Source: Acidobacteriota bacterium (lineage in GTDB: Bacteria; Acidobacteriota; Terriglobia; Acidiferrales; UBA7541). From it: a stretch of DNA of 57,789 nucleotides. Positions within the stretch are counted from its first letter, which is position 1; each line of letters begins with the position of its first letter. The notes beneath the pieces were generated by a model. That model had not been told where the DNA came from. It saw only the letters and a program-made list of their open reading frames with translations, and did not search any database. The stretch lies in contig JAFDVY010000007.1 of NCBI GenBank assembly GCA_018268785.1, positions 1 through 57,789 of the forward strand. The letters are read 5' to 3'. The translations under genes and the position numbers were made by a program. Shown in pieces: positions 1-9,063 of this stretch.

Positions 1-152
1 AACAAAGGACTTTATCCCCCTTTAGAATCAACACATACACAAAACCGGGGGAGGGGTGCCCTCCGGTTCCAGTACTCAATGTCTTGTCTGTTTTCACGGA
101 AGCTCTGGACTCCAGCGTTCCGCCACCACTCAAAACTCGCTACCGCACGCTC

Positions 153-1163
153 TTACGTGACGTTTACCTGCACGCCCGACCGGTCAATCCGCATCGGCAA
201 CAACTGCCCGCCAGCGGCAGCAACGGCGTTCTCCACGCTTTCCCGCGCATCCGGCTCAATCAGCAGCACCACGCATCCTCCGCCGCCCGCTCCGCATACC
301 TTTCCGGACAGCGCGCCCTTCTTCCGCGCATTTTCAATAATCCGGTCGATCGTCCTGGTCGAAATCGTCGGCAAATTGCGCTTCCGGAACGTCCACTCTT
401 CCCGCATCAATCTCCCGGTCTCGCGCCAGTCCGCTTTCTCCAGCGCGCCGCGCATCGCCTGCGCCACTTCGGAAATCTCTTCCAGGTTTCCAATTACTTT
501 TTTCTTCCCGTCAATGTGCGCCTTGAAAACTTCCCAGTTGTTGATTCCCGATTGCCGCGGCTTTCCCGTGTAGCAAAGTACGATCCGCTTTTCGAGTTCG
601 TGGATGTCCACTCGCAATTCCACGCGCCGCTCGCCCCCTGGAGGAAGTTCAATCGCGGCAGCGCCGCCAAACGCGGGCGGATAGTGATCCTGCGTTCCCG
701 TCGGCACTTTGATCACAATTCCTTCCGCGTCGCGGCTGATGTGAATCCAGTCCACTTTGCTTTTCCCGGCGGAAGTAAACCGGTCCAGTGCCGCACAAAT
801 CGCCACGGCCATCGCGCTCGATCCGCCGATACCCGCTCCAGCGGGAGCTTCCGAATCCGTCGTCAGCGTAAATCCGTTTTCCGGCCGGAAAAACTTCGCG
901 ATCTCTGCCAGCAGCGGCAATTTGTACCGCTTCGCTTTCACCATCGCCTCAAACGAAGAAAAACTCTCTTCGCGATGCGTATCCCGCGAAATCAATCGCA
1001 CTTTCCTGTCGCCAACCGCGTGCGTTTCAATCACGCAACTCGCATATCGCGTAATCGCTGCGTTGATCGTCAACGCGCCCGGATGAAAAAGATACAGCGG
1101 CCAGATATCCAGCGTTCCGCCTGCCAGGTCCACGCGCGTAGGTGCTTTCGATTCGATTCGCAA
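153..1163 (-). CDS. GHMP-family sugar kinase
   Basis: Likely an ATP-dependent small-molecule kinase of the GHMP superfamily, closest in look to heptose-7-phosphate kinase/galactokinase-like enzymes. Seen: N-terminal substrate motif PTRVDLAGGTLD (residues 8-19), the glycine-rich ATP motif PAGAGIGGSSAM (107-118) and the C-terminal GKVCGAGGGGC motif (near 288-297). At 336 aa it is full length for the family. The start is a TTG with AAGGA about six bases upstream. The neighbouring thymidine kinase lies upstream on the same strand about 200 bp away. The exact sugar substrate cannot be read from the sequence; a role in nucleotide-activated heptose synthesis is only one option. Confidence 0.85.
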   Translation of the reverse strand: MRIESKAPTRVDLAGGTLDIWPLYLFHPGALTINAAITRYASCVIETHAVGDRKVRLISRDTHREESFSSFEAMVKAKRYKLPLLAEIAKFFRPENGFTLTTDSEAPAGAGIGGSSAMAVAICAALDRFTSAGKSKVDWIHISRDAEGIVIKVPTGTQDHYPPAFGGAAAIELPPGGERRVELRVDIHELEKRIVLCYTGKPRQSGINNWEVFKAHIDGKKKVIGNLEEISEVAQAMRGALEKADWRETGRLMREEWTFRKRNLPTISTRTIDRIIENARKKGALSGKVCGAGGGGCVVLLIEPDARESVENAVAAAGGQLLPMRIDRSGVQVNVT

Positions 1164-1364
1164 TTCAGTTCCTTCTCGTCGGAAATCTTCCGGGCAGCCA
1201 GAACTCGCGCCCGCTTTCGAGTCGCCATCGAGAATAGCTTTTCAGGAGAGTTTGACGCCGAAAATCTGCACTCGCCGTGCCCCGCTGTTAAAGGCCCGCG
1301 GGCGAAACTCTGTGGCACAGCCATTCCTGTTTACCCTGCAAGCGGCTGTGCGCAATGGCCAGCG

Positions 1365-1997
1365 CTACTTCCCTGCGGTTCCCGCCGCGCGGCTTCTGGC
1401 AATGAGTTGCGGCCCTTCTTTTTTCGCATTGGCCAAAGCTGGATTCGTTTCAAAGCAGCGCCGGCACCGCGCTTCATACGCGCCTTGCGCGCCAACCACA
1501 ATCAATTCGTCGCTCTCGATCAATCGCTGCGTATGCACCGCGGGATTTCCGCAGCGCACGCAAATCGCCAGCAGCTTCGTAATCTCTTCCGCCATCGCCA
1601 GCAGTCGCGGCATCGGCTCAAATGGCCGTCCCAGATAATCCGTGTCGAGTCCCGCCACGATCACGCGCTTGCCCAAATTCGCCAGTTGCGTGCAAACATC
1701 CACGATTTCATCGCCCAGGAATTGCGCTTCATCGATTCCCACCACTTCCGTGCGCGGCTGCACTTTCGCCATCACTTCGGAAGCCTTGTTCACGCACTCC
1801 GACTGAATTCCCAATCCCGAGTGCGAAACGATTTCATCCGCGGCATAGCGCTCGTCAATCGCGGGCTTGAAGATCTGCACGCGCTGCCGCGCAAATTCCG
1901 CGCGACGCAGCCGGCGAATCAGCTCTTCGCTCTTGCCCGAAAACATCGGCCCGACCACCACTTCGATCCAGCCCATATTCCCCTTGACGATGTCCAC
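1365..1997 (-). CDS. tdk: Thymidine kinase (type II)
   Basis: Phosphorylates thymidine to dTMP in the pyrimidine salvage pathway, in the cytoplasm. Seen: P-loop GPMFSGKS at residues 16-23, GIDEAQF Walker B-like motif near residue 88, and paired zinc-binding cysteines (CVRCG and CRRC) in the C-terminal lasso region, the layout of the tetrameric bacterial/type II enzymes. I use the GTG at 1997, which follows GGAGG at good spacing; the ATG seven codons later (1976) gives the more usual [10 protein letters not shown]-terminus and is also possible. It is followed on the same strand by the GHMP kinase and preceded by the YjjX-like NTPase. Confidence 0.93.
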   Translation of the reverse strand: MDIVKGNMGWIEVVVGPMFSGKSEELIRRLRRAEFARQRVQIFKPAIDERYAADEIVSHSGLGIQSECVNKASEVMAKVQPRTEVVGIDEAQFLGDEIVDVCTQLANLGKRVIVAGLDTDYLGRPFEPMPRLLAMAEEITKLLAICVRCGNPAVHTQRLIESDELIVVGAQGAYEARCRRCFETNPALANAKKEGPQLIARSRAAGTAGK

Positions 1998-2015
1998 GCC
2001 CGAACCTCCGTAAAG

Positions 2016-2621
2016 TTATCCAGCGACTGCCGTTCTGCGATACATCTTTGCATTATAGAACGGCGCGAACGCCGCAATCACCGCAACTCGAAAAGAATCC
2101 TGCCGCAAAATCAGATTTCCGCTCAGCACTCCCCACGCGCCTTGCGCATCGCGAATTCCCACCTCTCCTGCAAACCGGTCAATCGCAACGGAAAGTTCGA
2201 CTCCGCGATTCACAACTTCTTCCGCAACCGCTTCCGCAACTTCAATGCTGCCCGAGCGGCCGAAAAATCCATGCGCGCCATCGCTCACATACGCCCAGCT
2301 TTCCAGGAAAACGCGCCGGCCGCCATTTTCTTGAATCACGTCGAGCCCGCCTTCCAGTCCGACAAAATAATTCCAGCGTTCGCGGTTTTTCGCCGCGAGG
2401 TTTGCCACCGCTTCCGCGCGTTGCCGCGCGCCTTGCATCAATTCCTCGCGGCTCACCGGCGTATGACTTACCCCGCTTTCCACTTCCACTCCAACAATTT
2501 CAATCTGTTTTTCCGGAGCGAGAATCGCTCCGAAGGAGGCGACTGCATCCTGCACCGCGCCAAGTTTCGGCTTGCGCGTGCTGCCTACGGCGATGACAAC
2601 CGTGTTCGAGGAAGTAGCCAT
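2016..2621 (-). CDS. yjjX: Inosine/xanthosine triphosphatase, YjjX/DUF84 family
   Basis: Members hydrolyse non-canonical purine nucleoside triphosphates (ITP, XTP) and so clean the nucleotide pool. Seen: N-terminal VIAVGSTRKPKLGAVQDA, the conserved GVEVESGVSHTPVSREE and ARQRAEAV segments, and YFVGLEGGLD, all hallmarks of the family. At 201 aa it is slightly longer than E. coli YjjX. It sits 18 bp upstream of thymidine kinase on the same strand, so the two nucleotide-metabolism genes are probably cotranscribed. The ATG at 2621 starts the conserved region. Confidence 0.88.
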   Translation of the reverse strand: MATSSNTVVIAVGSTRKPKLGAVQDAVASFGAILAPEKQIEIVGVEVESGVSHTPVSREELMQGARQRAEAVANLAAKNRERWNYFVGLEGGLDVIQENGGRRVFLESWAYVSDGAHGFFGRSGSIEVAEAVAEEVVNRGVELSVAIDRFAGEVGIRDAQGAWGVLSGNLILRQDSFRVAVIAAFAPFYNAKMYRRTAVAG

Positions 2622-2732
2622 CGTGTCTTGCGGGATTGTACTTGCGGGGAAAGCGAATTTACACCGTCATTATCGCAAGCCTGAGGAAAACAAGTGACTA
2701 AATTTGTGGGGAGAAAAAAAACGAGTGAAGAA

Positions 2733-2806
2733 TGGAGCGGCCTATCGGAATCGAACCGACACCTGAACCTTGGCAAGGTTCCGTACTACCACTATACTAA
2801 GGCCGC
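2733..2806 (-). tRNA. tRNA-Gly (GCC)
   Basis: The minus strand folds into a complete cloverleaf: acceptor GCGGCCT/AGGCCGC, D-arm with AGTATAGTGGTAGTA, anticodon arm CCTTGCCAAGG (anticodon GCC at 2772-2774), T-loop TTCGATT, discriminator U and an encoded CCA at the 3' end. 74 nt including CCA. Confidence 0.95.
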
Positions 2807-2912
2807 TCAACTGACACTTCATTTATAGCATGCAGCCGCGCGAAGCTACAAGAGCGGGTTCCCCAACAAGTTTCAAGCAGAAAAACATTCAGGCAGCGAG
2901 TGCTGCCTAAAG

Positions 2913-3140
2913 TCAGGAAACTTGTGCGACTCGCGCGGATCTGACCACGGGGGATTTGCGCTGGCGGTCGGCAAAACGCGTCGCTTTGTCCTTATCGGTA
3001 TAAACCCGGCCGAAGCGTTCGCCGTCGGCATAGTGGACGGTGACGAGCCAGTGATGATGCTTCCTTCTTTTGTCGGTATTAAAGTTCTTTCGTTCGATTG
3101 ACGAGGACTTCTTAGCCGATTTTTTCAATTGAGGTTCCAC
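2913..3140 (-). CDS. Small basic hypothetical protein
   Basis: 75 aa from a GTG start, highly basic at both ends, with a central HHWLVTVHYADGERFGRVY segment and TDKDKATRFADRQRK. The pattern of alternating hydrophobic and charged residues in the centre resembles a small beta-rich fold, and composition is protein-like, but I recognise no family. It lies alone between tRNA-Gly and a gene-poor stretch; no operon partner is evident. Confidence 0.5.
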   Translation of the reverse strand: MEPQLKKSAKKSSSIERKNFNTDKRRKHHHWLVTVHYADGERFGRVYTDKDKATRFADRQRKSPVVRSARVAQVS

Positions 3141-3178
3141 CTTCTTACTTGGGCAGCACTATGGCAAAAAAAGGGATG

Positions 3179-3212
3179 CTCGCGCAAGTACCGACTGAGC
3201 TACTAACGCGCC
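3179..3212 (-). pseudogene. tRNA-like fragment (5' half)
   Basis: On the minus strand this reads like the acceptor/D-arm start of a tRNA (GCGCGTTAGTAGCTCAGTCGGTA), but no GAGC D-stem partner, anticodon arm or T-arm follows; instead a run of seven T comes soon after. It could be a relic left by an integration event in the gene-poor stretch 3141-3487. The rest of that stretch holds nothing else I can name. Confidence 0.3.
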
Positions 3213-3487
3213 TTAAAACCGTTTAACCGGATTTCTCATCCATTGGATGCGCTCTATTAGCCTTTGGCTACGCGTTACTGATTGGGACAGCCCGAACGGT
3301 TTTGCCAACAGCCAGGGGACAGGCCAAATTAGACTGCTATTTGGCGGCTATTTGCGATATTTCGTGACCGGCCTGCCCAAGCAAACGCCCAAATTTTTGC
3401 ACGTTTTTTATGAAACATTTCGCTCGCTCGTTCGTCTTTATAGGTGTGAGGAACGCAGAGCAGATGTGGCGGAATGGAAACAAGCTT

Positions 3488-3748
3488 ATGAACGTACACA
3501 AACTACCGCCGATATTGGAAGATCTCAGGAATCACACTCCTGAGCAGATTGCAGAACTGCGTCTTTTGCTGGCAACAGATGCGCCCTCGCGGCCTGATCC
3601 GCGCCGGCCTGGCTTCTTTGAAGTGGAAGGCCCGCAGAGCGTTTACTACGTTTTCCGCTATCCGAACGGCTCGAAAGTGCTGCTGCTTGGTGTGTGGGAA
3701 CGCGACCATGTGGCAGAGATGGTCGCCTGCTCCTGCCCCGCCGCGTAA
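3488..3748 (+). CDS. Conserved hypothetical protein, 86 aa
   Basis: A compact cytoplasmic protein with a helical N-terminal part (HTPEQIAELRLLLA) and a beta-rich C-terminal part (GFFEVEGPQSVYYVFRYPNGSKVLLLGVWER). No catalytic motif; two cysteines at the C-terminus (ACSCPAA). The frame is open further upstream to 3410, but the ATG at 3488 begins the compositionally normal part. It converges on msrB with an 18-bp gap. Function unknown. Confidence 0.7.
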   Translation: MNVHKLPPILEDLRNHTPEQIAELRLLLATDAPSRPDPRRPGFFEVEGPQSVYYVFRYPNGSKVLLLGVWERDHVAEMVACSCPAA

Positions 3749-3766
3749 ACCTGGCGGTTTGCCGGG

Positions 3767-4171
3767 CTATTTCTTTCTGTCCTCTTCCAATTTCAACGCA
3801 GCGGAATTAATGCAATAGCGGAGGCCTGTCGGATTGGGGCCGTCGTCAAAAACGTGTCCGAGATGGGCGTCGCACTTGCTGCACTTTGCCTCAACCCGTC
3901 TCATCCCGTGACTGAGGTCGGATTCTTCTTCGACAGCCTGTTTGTCTGCAGGGGCATAGAAACTGGGCCAGCCGGAGCCTGAGTGATATTTTGTTTCAGA
4001 ACGAAACAACGGTTGGCCACAGCAGACGCATTTATAGGTTCCCGGCGTCTCGGTGTCTTCATATTCGCCGGTAAAAGGGGGCTCGGTTCCCTTTTGGCGG
4101 GTCACATAGTATTGATTCTGCGTGAGTTGCTTACGCCAGGCGGCATCATCCTTCTGTAGCTTATCGGTCAT
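3767..4171 (-). CDS. msrB: Peptide methionine-R-sulfoxide reductase
   Basis: Reduces methionine-R-sulfoxide in oxidised proteins using thioredoxin. Seen over 134 aa: the two zinc-binding CxxC pairs (CVCC and CSKC), the family signature [27 protein letters not shown] with the catalytic cysteine in RYCIN, and a C-terminal lysine-rich tail. There is no signal peptide, so it is cytoplasmic. Length matches free-standing MsrB proteins. Confidence 0.96.
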   Translation of the reverse strand: MTDKLQKDDAAWRKQLTQNQYYVTRQKGTEPPFTGEYEDTETPGTYKCVCCGQPLFRSETKYHSGSGWPSFYAPADKQAVEEESDLSHGMRRVEAKCSKCDAHLGHVFDDGPNPTGLRYCINSAALKLEEDRKK

Positions 4172-4289
4172 AATTTTGTCTACTCTTCTGGGGCTTTTTG
4201 GTGCCCCTCGTGCAGTTATCTGATACAGCGCACCCCTTTGACGTTACATTTTTGCCCGAGGATACTGGGTAAGAGTTCAGGAAAGACCA

Positions 4290-4673
4290 GTGGAAGACAA
4301 GCCTCCCATCGTCGCAACCGAACCGCCGGAAAAGAAGTATGCGGAACAGCGCAGGAGCCGACGTGCCAAGATAACGCGGCCAGTGCGGGTACGTCCATCG
4401 GAACCGAAAGACGACCATTTTGACGACATCCCGACCAGCGTAAACGCGTCGAAAGAGGGGATCTACTTTTTAACGCGGAATTCGAAATACTATGCCGGCA
4501 TGCGTGTGTTTGTGACATTCCCGTTTACGTCGGCGCACGACCCCATGAGCTGCGAATATGTGGCGCGAGTGGTTCGCGTGGAGAATCTGCCGAACAGCAA
4601 CAAGTTTGGCGTTGCGGTGGAATTGCTTGGCACGATGAATATGAAAAACAGCGGACCGCCAGGGCCCCGCTAA
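4290..4673 (+). CDS. PilZ domain protein
   Basis: PilZ domains bind cyclic di-GMP. Seen: the arginine motif RRSRRAKITRPVRVR (residues about 21-35) and the second-strand motif SVNASKEGIYF, matching RxxxR and (D/N)xSxxG, then a beta-rich segment ending VAVELLG. 127 aa, single domain, so an adaptor-type receptor. The GTG start at 4290 follows AGGA at eight bases. Downstream is the his leader; there is no sign that the two are functionally linked. Confidence 0.85.
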   Translation: MEDKPPIVATEPPEKKYAEQRRSRRAKITRPVRVRPSEPKDDHFDDIPTSVNASKEGIYFLTRNSKYYAGMRVFVTFPFTSAHDPMSCEYVARVVRVENLPNSNKFGVAVELLGTMNMKNSGPPGPR

Positions 4674-4702
4674 GCGATTGCTTGAATTTCGATTCTTCCT
4701 GG

Positions 4703-4731
4703 TTGACAGAAATTCCCGCATTCTTTACTCT
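4703..4731 (+). promoter_or_regulatory. Sigma70-like promoter of the his operon
   Basis: TTGACA (4703-4708), a 17-bp spacer and TACTCT (4726-4731). The expected transcription start near 4737-4740 coincides with the leader-peptide ATG, so the leader peptide would be translated from a leaderless or almost leaderless message. Confidence 0.7.
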
Positions 4732-4739
4732 GCTTCTAC

Positions 4740-4811
4740 ATGATTCGTACGCACCACACGCACGGGCATCATCATCACGGCGAGACGCCGCGTGCTGTGG
4801 AGTGTGCATAG
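4740..4811 (+). CDS. hisL: His operon leader peptide
   Basis: A 23-codon open frame starting ATG at 4740 and ending TAG at 4811. Seven histidine codons fall in a nine-residue window, reading HHTHGHHHH from residue 5. It lies between the promoter and a rho-independent terminator just ahead of hisI. This is the arrangement of his attenuators: ribosome stalling at His codons under histidine shortage would favour an antiterminator. No Shine-Dalgarno precedes the ATG, consistent with leaderless translation. The antiterminator pairing itself was not resolved; GGAGTGTGC in the distal leader can pair with GCACTC just before the terminator. Confidence 0.85.
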   Translation: MIRTHHTHGHHHHGETPRAVECA

Positions 4812-4838
4812 ACTTACGACAGACAAAAGCACTCTTAG

Positions 4839-4877
4839 CCCGCTGGCGATGCGAAGCCCAGCGGGATTTTTGTTTTT
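4839..4877 (+). terminator. His attenuator terminator
   Basis: Perfect 8-bp stem CCCGCTGG (4839-4846) / CCAGCGGG (4858-4865), 11-nt loop, followed by ATTTTTGTTTTT. It ends 23 bp before the hisI start and directly follows the His-rich leader peptide. Confidence 0.88.
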
Positions 4878-4900
4878 AGGGCGAGAAATTTGGAGGAAAC

Positions 4901-5290
4901 GTGGAACTGGCGTTTGCGAAGATGGGCGGATTGATTCCAGCCATAATCCAAGATTATCGAACGGGCGACGTGCTGATGCTTGGATTTATGAACGAGACCG
5001 CGCTGGCGGAGACGCAGCGAGGCGGCGAAGTGGTTTTCTTCAGCCGATCGAGAAACAAACTCTGGAAGAAGGGCGAATCGAGCGGACATGTGCTGAAGTT
5101 GCGCGAGCTGCGGATTGACTGCGACGCGGACGCGATTCTGGCAAAGGTCGAGCCTGTTGGGCCAGGTGTTTGTCATGAGGGTTACCGGAGCTGCTTTTTT
5201 CGAGCGCTGGATGAGAAGAGCGAGGCACGAGTGACGGAGCGGAAGACATTCGCGCCAGAACGGGTTTATGGAGCGGAGGGAAAGCAATGA
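4901..5290 (+). CDS. hisI: Phosphoribosyl-AMP cyclohydrolase
   Basis: Third step of histidine synthesis, opening the adenine ring of phosphoribosyl-AMP. Seen: [36 protein letters not shown] and [10 protein letters not shown], which supply the conserved metal-binding aspartates and cysteines. At 129 aa it contains only the cyclohydrolase; there is no C-terminal HisE (phosphoribosyl-ATP pyrophosphatase) domain. GTG start with GGAGG four bases upstream. The stop overlaps the hisG start by ATGA. First structural gene of the operon. Confidence 0.96.
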   Translation: MELAFAKMGGLIPAIIQDYRTGDVLMLGFMNETALAETQRGGEVVFFSRSRNKLWKKGESSGHVLKLRELRIDCDADAILAKVEPVGPGVCHEGYRSCFFRALDEKSEARVTERKTFAPERVYGAEGKQ

Positions 5291-6165
5291 GCGGGGAGAA
5301 GTTGAAACTGGGAATTCCGAAGGGGAGTCTGCAGGACGCGACGATTGATTTGTTTGCGCGGGCGGGTTGGAAAATCACGCTGGGATCGCGGAGTTATGTG
5401 CCGGCGATCGACGATGCGGAAATTGAATGTTTGATGGTACGCGCGCAGGAGATGGCGCGGTATGTGGAGACAGGCGCGCTGGATGCGGGAATTACCGGAC
5501 ACGATTGGGTGGTGGAGACAGGCGCAGACGTGGAAGAGCTGGCAGAACTTGTGTATGCGAAACAGCGGCTGGCGCGAGTGCGCTGGGTTTTGGCGGTACC
5601 GGAAGATTCGAAGATTCGCGATGCCCGGGATTTGGAAGGCAAAGTGATTGCGACAGAAGTGGTGCGGATCACGGAGAAATATCTGGAGAAATTTGGAGTG
5701 AAGGCGCGAGTGGAGTTTTCGTGGGGCGCTACGGAAGTGAAGGTGCCGCAACTGGCGGATGCGATTGTGGAAGTGACGGAAACGGGATCGTCATTGCGAG
5801 CGAACCGATTGCGAGTGCTGGATACGGTGCTGGAATCGGCGACGGTGTTCATCATGAACCGGAAAGCGGCGGCGGAGGCGGCGAAACGCGAGAAGGTGGA
5901 AAACCTGATCTTGATGCTGCAAGGGGCGATTGCGGCGGCGAGCAGAGTGGGATTGCTGTTGAATGTGCGCCGAGACGATTTGGAGACGGTACTGGGCGTG
6001 CTGCCAGCGTTGAAGAAGCCGACGATTTCCGCGTTGAGCGATCCAGACTGGGTGGCGATAAATACGATTATTGAAGAAGCGGTGGTACGGCAGATCTTGC
6101 CGAAGTTGAAAGCGGCGAAGGCGCAAGGGATTGTGGAATATCCGCTGAACAAGATCGTGCTCTGA
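5287..6165 (+). CDS. hisG: ATP phosphoribosyltransferase, long form
   Basis: Committed, feedback-controlled step of histidine synthesis: ATP plus PRPP to phosphoribosyl-ATP. Seen: [19 protein letters not shown] at the N-terminus, [13 protein letters not shown], and the phosphate-binding segment VSTRNRFA-like region replaced here by [16 protein letters not shown]. At 292 aa, with a C-terminal ACT-like part ending [13 protein letters not shown], it is the long, self-regulated form that does not need HisZ. Overlaps hisI by four bases and hisD by one. Confidence 0.96.
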   Translation: MSGEKLKLGIPKGSLQDATIDLFARAGWKITLGSRSYVPAIDDAEIECLMVRAQEMARYVETGALDAGITGHDWVVETGADVEELAELVYAKQRLARVRWVLAVPEDSKIRDARDLEGKVIATEVVRITEKYLEKFGVKARVEFSWGATEVKVPQLADAIVEVTETGSSLRANRLRVLDTVLESATVFIMNRKAAAEAAKREKVENLILMLQGAIAAASRVGLLLNVRRDDLETVLGVLPALKKPTISALSDPDWVAINTIIEEAVVRQILPKLKAAKAQGIVEYPLNKIVL

Positions 6166-7415
6166 TGAAAATTATTAAATTGACGGCGGCGAGCGAGAAG
6201 AAATTGTTCAAGGCGCGAAAGTTGCGCGACGCTGAGGCGGAACGCATTGCGACTGAGATTGTAGCGGACGTGCGGAAACGCGGGGACAAGGCGCTGTTTG
6301 CGTGGACCGAGAAGCTGGATGGGACCGATCTGAAGAAAGACGGCGTGTGGATTGGCGAGAAAGAAATTTCGGCGGCCGGACGTACGGCTGGCAAAGAGTT
6401 GACGAAGGCGGTTGAGCACGCGGTACGGAATGTTCGGCGCGTGGCAAAGCAGCAGTTACCGAAGGCTTGGAGTATCGAAACGGATGACGGAGTGCGGATT
6501 TCCCAGCGAGTGGAACCTATCGAGAGTATCGGCTGCTATATTCCGGGCGGAAGTTTTGCGCTGGTTTCGACGCTGATTATGACTGCGGTTCCGGCGCAGG
6601 TAGCGGGAGTGAAGGATATTGCAGTGGTTTGTCCGCGACCGAATGCGGCGCTGCTTGCGGCGGCGAACATTCTTGGCGTGAAAAAAATTGCGCGGATTGG
6701 CGGGGCGCAGGCGATCGGAGCGCTGGCGTATGGAACGAAGAATGTTCCGCGCGTGGAGAAGATTTTTGGGCCGGGGAACCAGTTTGTTACGGCGGCAAAA
6801 CAGATTGTGTCGAACGATTGCGCGATTGATTTGCCGGCAGGACCGACGGAAGCGATTGTTTACGCGAATCGCGGGAATGCGCGGTGGATTGCGGCAGATT
6901 TGCTGGCACAAGCGGAGCATGCGAAAGATGCGGGAAGTTTCTTTGTGACAACTTCTGGGAATCTGGCGCGGGAGGTGAAGCGCGAAGTTGGATGGTTGCT
7001 CGATGAACTGCCGGCGAGTCCAGCTCGTGTTTCCACGCTGACGAGTGGCGCGATTGTTGTGGCACCGAATGCAAGTGCAGCATTTGAGTTCATCAACCGG
7101 TTTGCGCCGGAACATTTGAGTTTGCCGGAGAACGCGAATGAACTACTACCGAGGGTTCGCGCGGCGGGGACTGTTTTTGCGGGGCCACTGGGCGCGCAAC
7201 CGCTGGGCGACTACATGAGCGGGAGCAATCACGTGTTACCGACGGGAGGATGGGCACGACGGCGCGGGGGCCTCTCGACAGGCGATTTTGTGAAATGCAT
7301 CAGCGTGCAGACGATAAGCGCAAGAGGATTTGCGAAGCTTGCAGACGACGTGGTGACGCTTGCGAAGGCGGAAGGGCTGCATGCGCATGCGAAAGCGATC
7401 GAGGTGCGGCGATGA
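6165..7415 (+). CDS. hisD: Histidinol dehydrogenase
   Basis: Last two steps of the pathway, L-histidinol to L-histidine with two NAD. Seen over 416 aa: ESIGCYIPGGSFALVSTLIM, GGAQAIGALAYGT, FGPGNQFVTAAKQ, DLPAGPTEAIVYA, FAPEHLSLPENA and the C-terminal GSNHVLPTGGWARRRGGLSTGDFVK, all conserved in the family and including the zinc-ligand Glu/His region. Starts on the last base of the hisG stop (TGATG) and overlaps hisC by ATGA. Confidence 0.96.
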   Translation: MKIIKLTAASEKKLFKARKLRDAEAERIATEIVADVRKRGDKALFAWTEKLDGTDLKKDGVWIGEKEISAAGRTAGKELTKAVEHAVRNVRRVAKQQLPKAWSIETDDGVRISQRVEPIESIGCYIPGGSFALVSTLIMTAVPAQVAGVKDIAVVCPRPNAALLAAANILGVKKIARIGGAQAIGALAYGTKNVPRVEKIFGPGNQFVTAAKQIVSNDCAIDLPAGPTEAIVYANRGNARWIAADLLAQAEHAKDAGSFFVTTSGNLAREVKREVGWLLDELPASPARVSTLTSGAIVVAPNASAAFEFINRFAPEHLSLPENANELLPRVRAAGTVFAGPLGAQPLGDYMSGSNHVLPTGGWARRRGGLSTGDFVKCISVQTISARGFAKLADDVVTLAKAEGLHAHAKAIEVRR

Positions 7416-8473
7416 AGGTGAATCTGCCGGTACGGCGCGCGATTCTGGAGCGGAAGACTTACGAACCTCCCGCAGAGGGACGCGCAGGAAAGATCCGGCT
7501 CGATTTCAACGAGAACACGGCGGGGTGTTCTCCCGCAGTGCTGCGGGCGCTGGCAAAGCTGACTGCGAAGCAGCTTGCGATGTATCCGGAGGTTTTGAAA
7601 AGCACGGCCAGATTGGCGCGCTATTTTGGGGTGAAGGCGGAAGAGTTGCTGCTGACGAACGGCGGAGACGACGCACTGCGCGTTTTCTTTGACGCGTTTG
7701 TGGATGCGGGCTCGACTGTATTGATTTGCGAGCCGACGTTTCCGATGTATCGGTACTACGCGGAGATTTATGGCGCGCGGATTGACGTTTGCCGGTATGA
7801 CGCGGCGATGCGGTTTCCGATTGCAGATGTGTTGAAAAGGTTGAAGCAGAAGCCGCGCGTATTTTTTCTGGCAAATCCGAATAATCCTACGGGGACGCTG
7901 GTTCCCTTGCCCGAGTTGAAAAAAATATTGGAAGCGGCGCCGCGGACGGCGGTGGTGTTTGACGAGGCTTACGCGGAGTTTTCCAGGCTGACTACGATTC
8001 CGTGGATTGCGAAATATCCGAATTTGTTTGTGGCGCGGACGTTTTCGAAGGCGGCGGGACTGGCGAGTTTGCGGCTGGGCGGCGTGATTGCTCGGGCGGA
8101 TTCGCTGGACCTGGTGCGGCGGGCGATGCCGCCGTATCCCATCAATCTGGCGGCGCTGGCTGGCGCGGTCGCCGCAGTTGGCGACAAGAAGACGATACGT
8201 GGCTTTGTGCGGGGGATTTTGACGACGCGGCGGTGGTTTGCGAGCGAACTGAGCAAGATGGGCATTTTAACCTTTCCGAGCGCGGGAAATTTCCTGCTGG
8301 CGAATTTTGGGCCGAACGGACCGGAGCTTTTTGCAAAGCTTGAGAGGAAAGGGATTTTGTTGCGCGAGCGGACGAAAGCGATCGGGCCGGGATTTGTGCG
8401 GATTGGAATCGGGACGCGCGAAGAGATGGAAACGCTGCTGCGGGAGATTCGAAAATTGGGAGAGAGACGCTGA
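7412..8473 (+). CDS. hisC: Histidinol-phosphate aminotransferase
   Basis: PLP-dependent transamination of imidazole acetol-phosphate with glutamate. Seen: LDFNENTAG substrate segment, [28 protein letters not shown] and the PLP lysine in [14 protein letters not shown]. The frame is open 54 codons further upstream, but that part is translated hisD in another frame; the ATG at 7412, overlapping the hisD stop by ATGA, matches the operon's pattern and gives a normal 353 aa. Fold type I, class II aminotransferase. Confidence 0.95.
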   Translation: MKVNLPVRRAILERKTYEPPAEGRAGKIRLDFNENTAGCSPAVLRALAKLTAKQLAMYPEVLKSTARLARYFGVKAEELLLTNGGDDALRVFFDAFVDAGSTVLICEPTFPMYRYYAEIYGARIDVCRYDAAMRFPIADVLKRLKQKPRVFFLANPNNPTGTLVPLPELKKILEAAPRTAVVFDEAYAEFSRLTTIPWIAKYPNLFVARTFSKAAGLASLRLGGVIARADSLDLVRRAMPPYPINLAALAGAVAAVGDKKTIRGFVRGILTTRRWFASELSKMGILTFPSAGNFLLANFGPNGPELFAKLERKGILLRERTKAIGPGFVRIGIGTREEMETLLREIRKLGERR

Positions 8474-9063
8474 TGGCACGCAGGGCGACGATTCATCGCA
8501 AGACGGCGGAGACGGACATTCGACTGGCCATCAATCTGGATGGACGCGGGAAAGCGAAGATTGCGACGGGGATTCGTTTTTTCGACCACATGCTGGATCT
8601 GGTGGCGCGGCATGGCGCATTTGATTTGGCGATTGAAGCGAAGGGCGACCTCGATGTGGACCAACATCACACGGTTGAGGATGTTGGGATCACGCTTGGC
8701 GAGGCAGTGGCGCAGGCGCTGGGAAACAAAAAGGGAATTTTGCGCGCGGGATATTTTCTGATGCCGATGGACGAGACACTTGCCGCGGTGGCGGTGGATT
8801 TGAGCGGGCGGCCGTATTGCGTGGTGAACGCGAAGATCAAAGCGGAGTACGTGGGCGGGTTTCAGGTGGAGCTGCTGGAAGATTTTTTTGGCGGATTTGC
8901 GGCGGCGGCGAAGGCGAATGTGCATTTGCGGTGCTTGTACGGGCGGTCTTCGCATCATCAGGTGGAGGCGCTATTCAAGGCATTTGCGCGAGCGCTGCGA
9001 TTTGCCGTAGCGCGGGACAAGCGGCTGAAGAATGTTTTGCCGAGCACGAAAGAACTTCTATGA
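8473..9063 (+). CDS. hisB: Imidazoleglycerol-phosphate dehydratase
   Basis: Dehydrates imidazole glycerol-phosphate. Seen: [14 protein letters not shown], the two histidine-rich manganese-site motifs [10 protein letters not shown] and [12 protein letters not shown], and PYCVVNA. At 196 aa it is the monofunctional dehydratase; no histidinol-phosphatase domain is fused, so that activity must be encoded elsewhere. ATG at 8473 overlaps the last base of the hisC stop. Confidence 0.96.
   Translation: MARRATIHRKTAETDIRLAINLDGRGKAKIATGIRFFDHMLDLVARHGAFDLAIEAKGDLDVDQHHTVEDVGITLGEAVAQALGNKKGILRAGYFLMPMDETLAAVAVDLSGRPYCVVNAKIKAEYVGGFQVELLEDFFGGFAAAAKANVHLRCLYGRSSHHQVEALFKAFARALRFAVARDKRLKNVLPSTKELL

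Noticed and set aside
84..2684. An 866-codon open frame on the plus strand
   Set aside because: It is antisense to the GHMP kinase, thymidine kinase and YjjX-like genes, is extremely rich in Arg and His, and runs through tRNA-proximal sequence; a codon-bias shadow.
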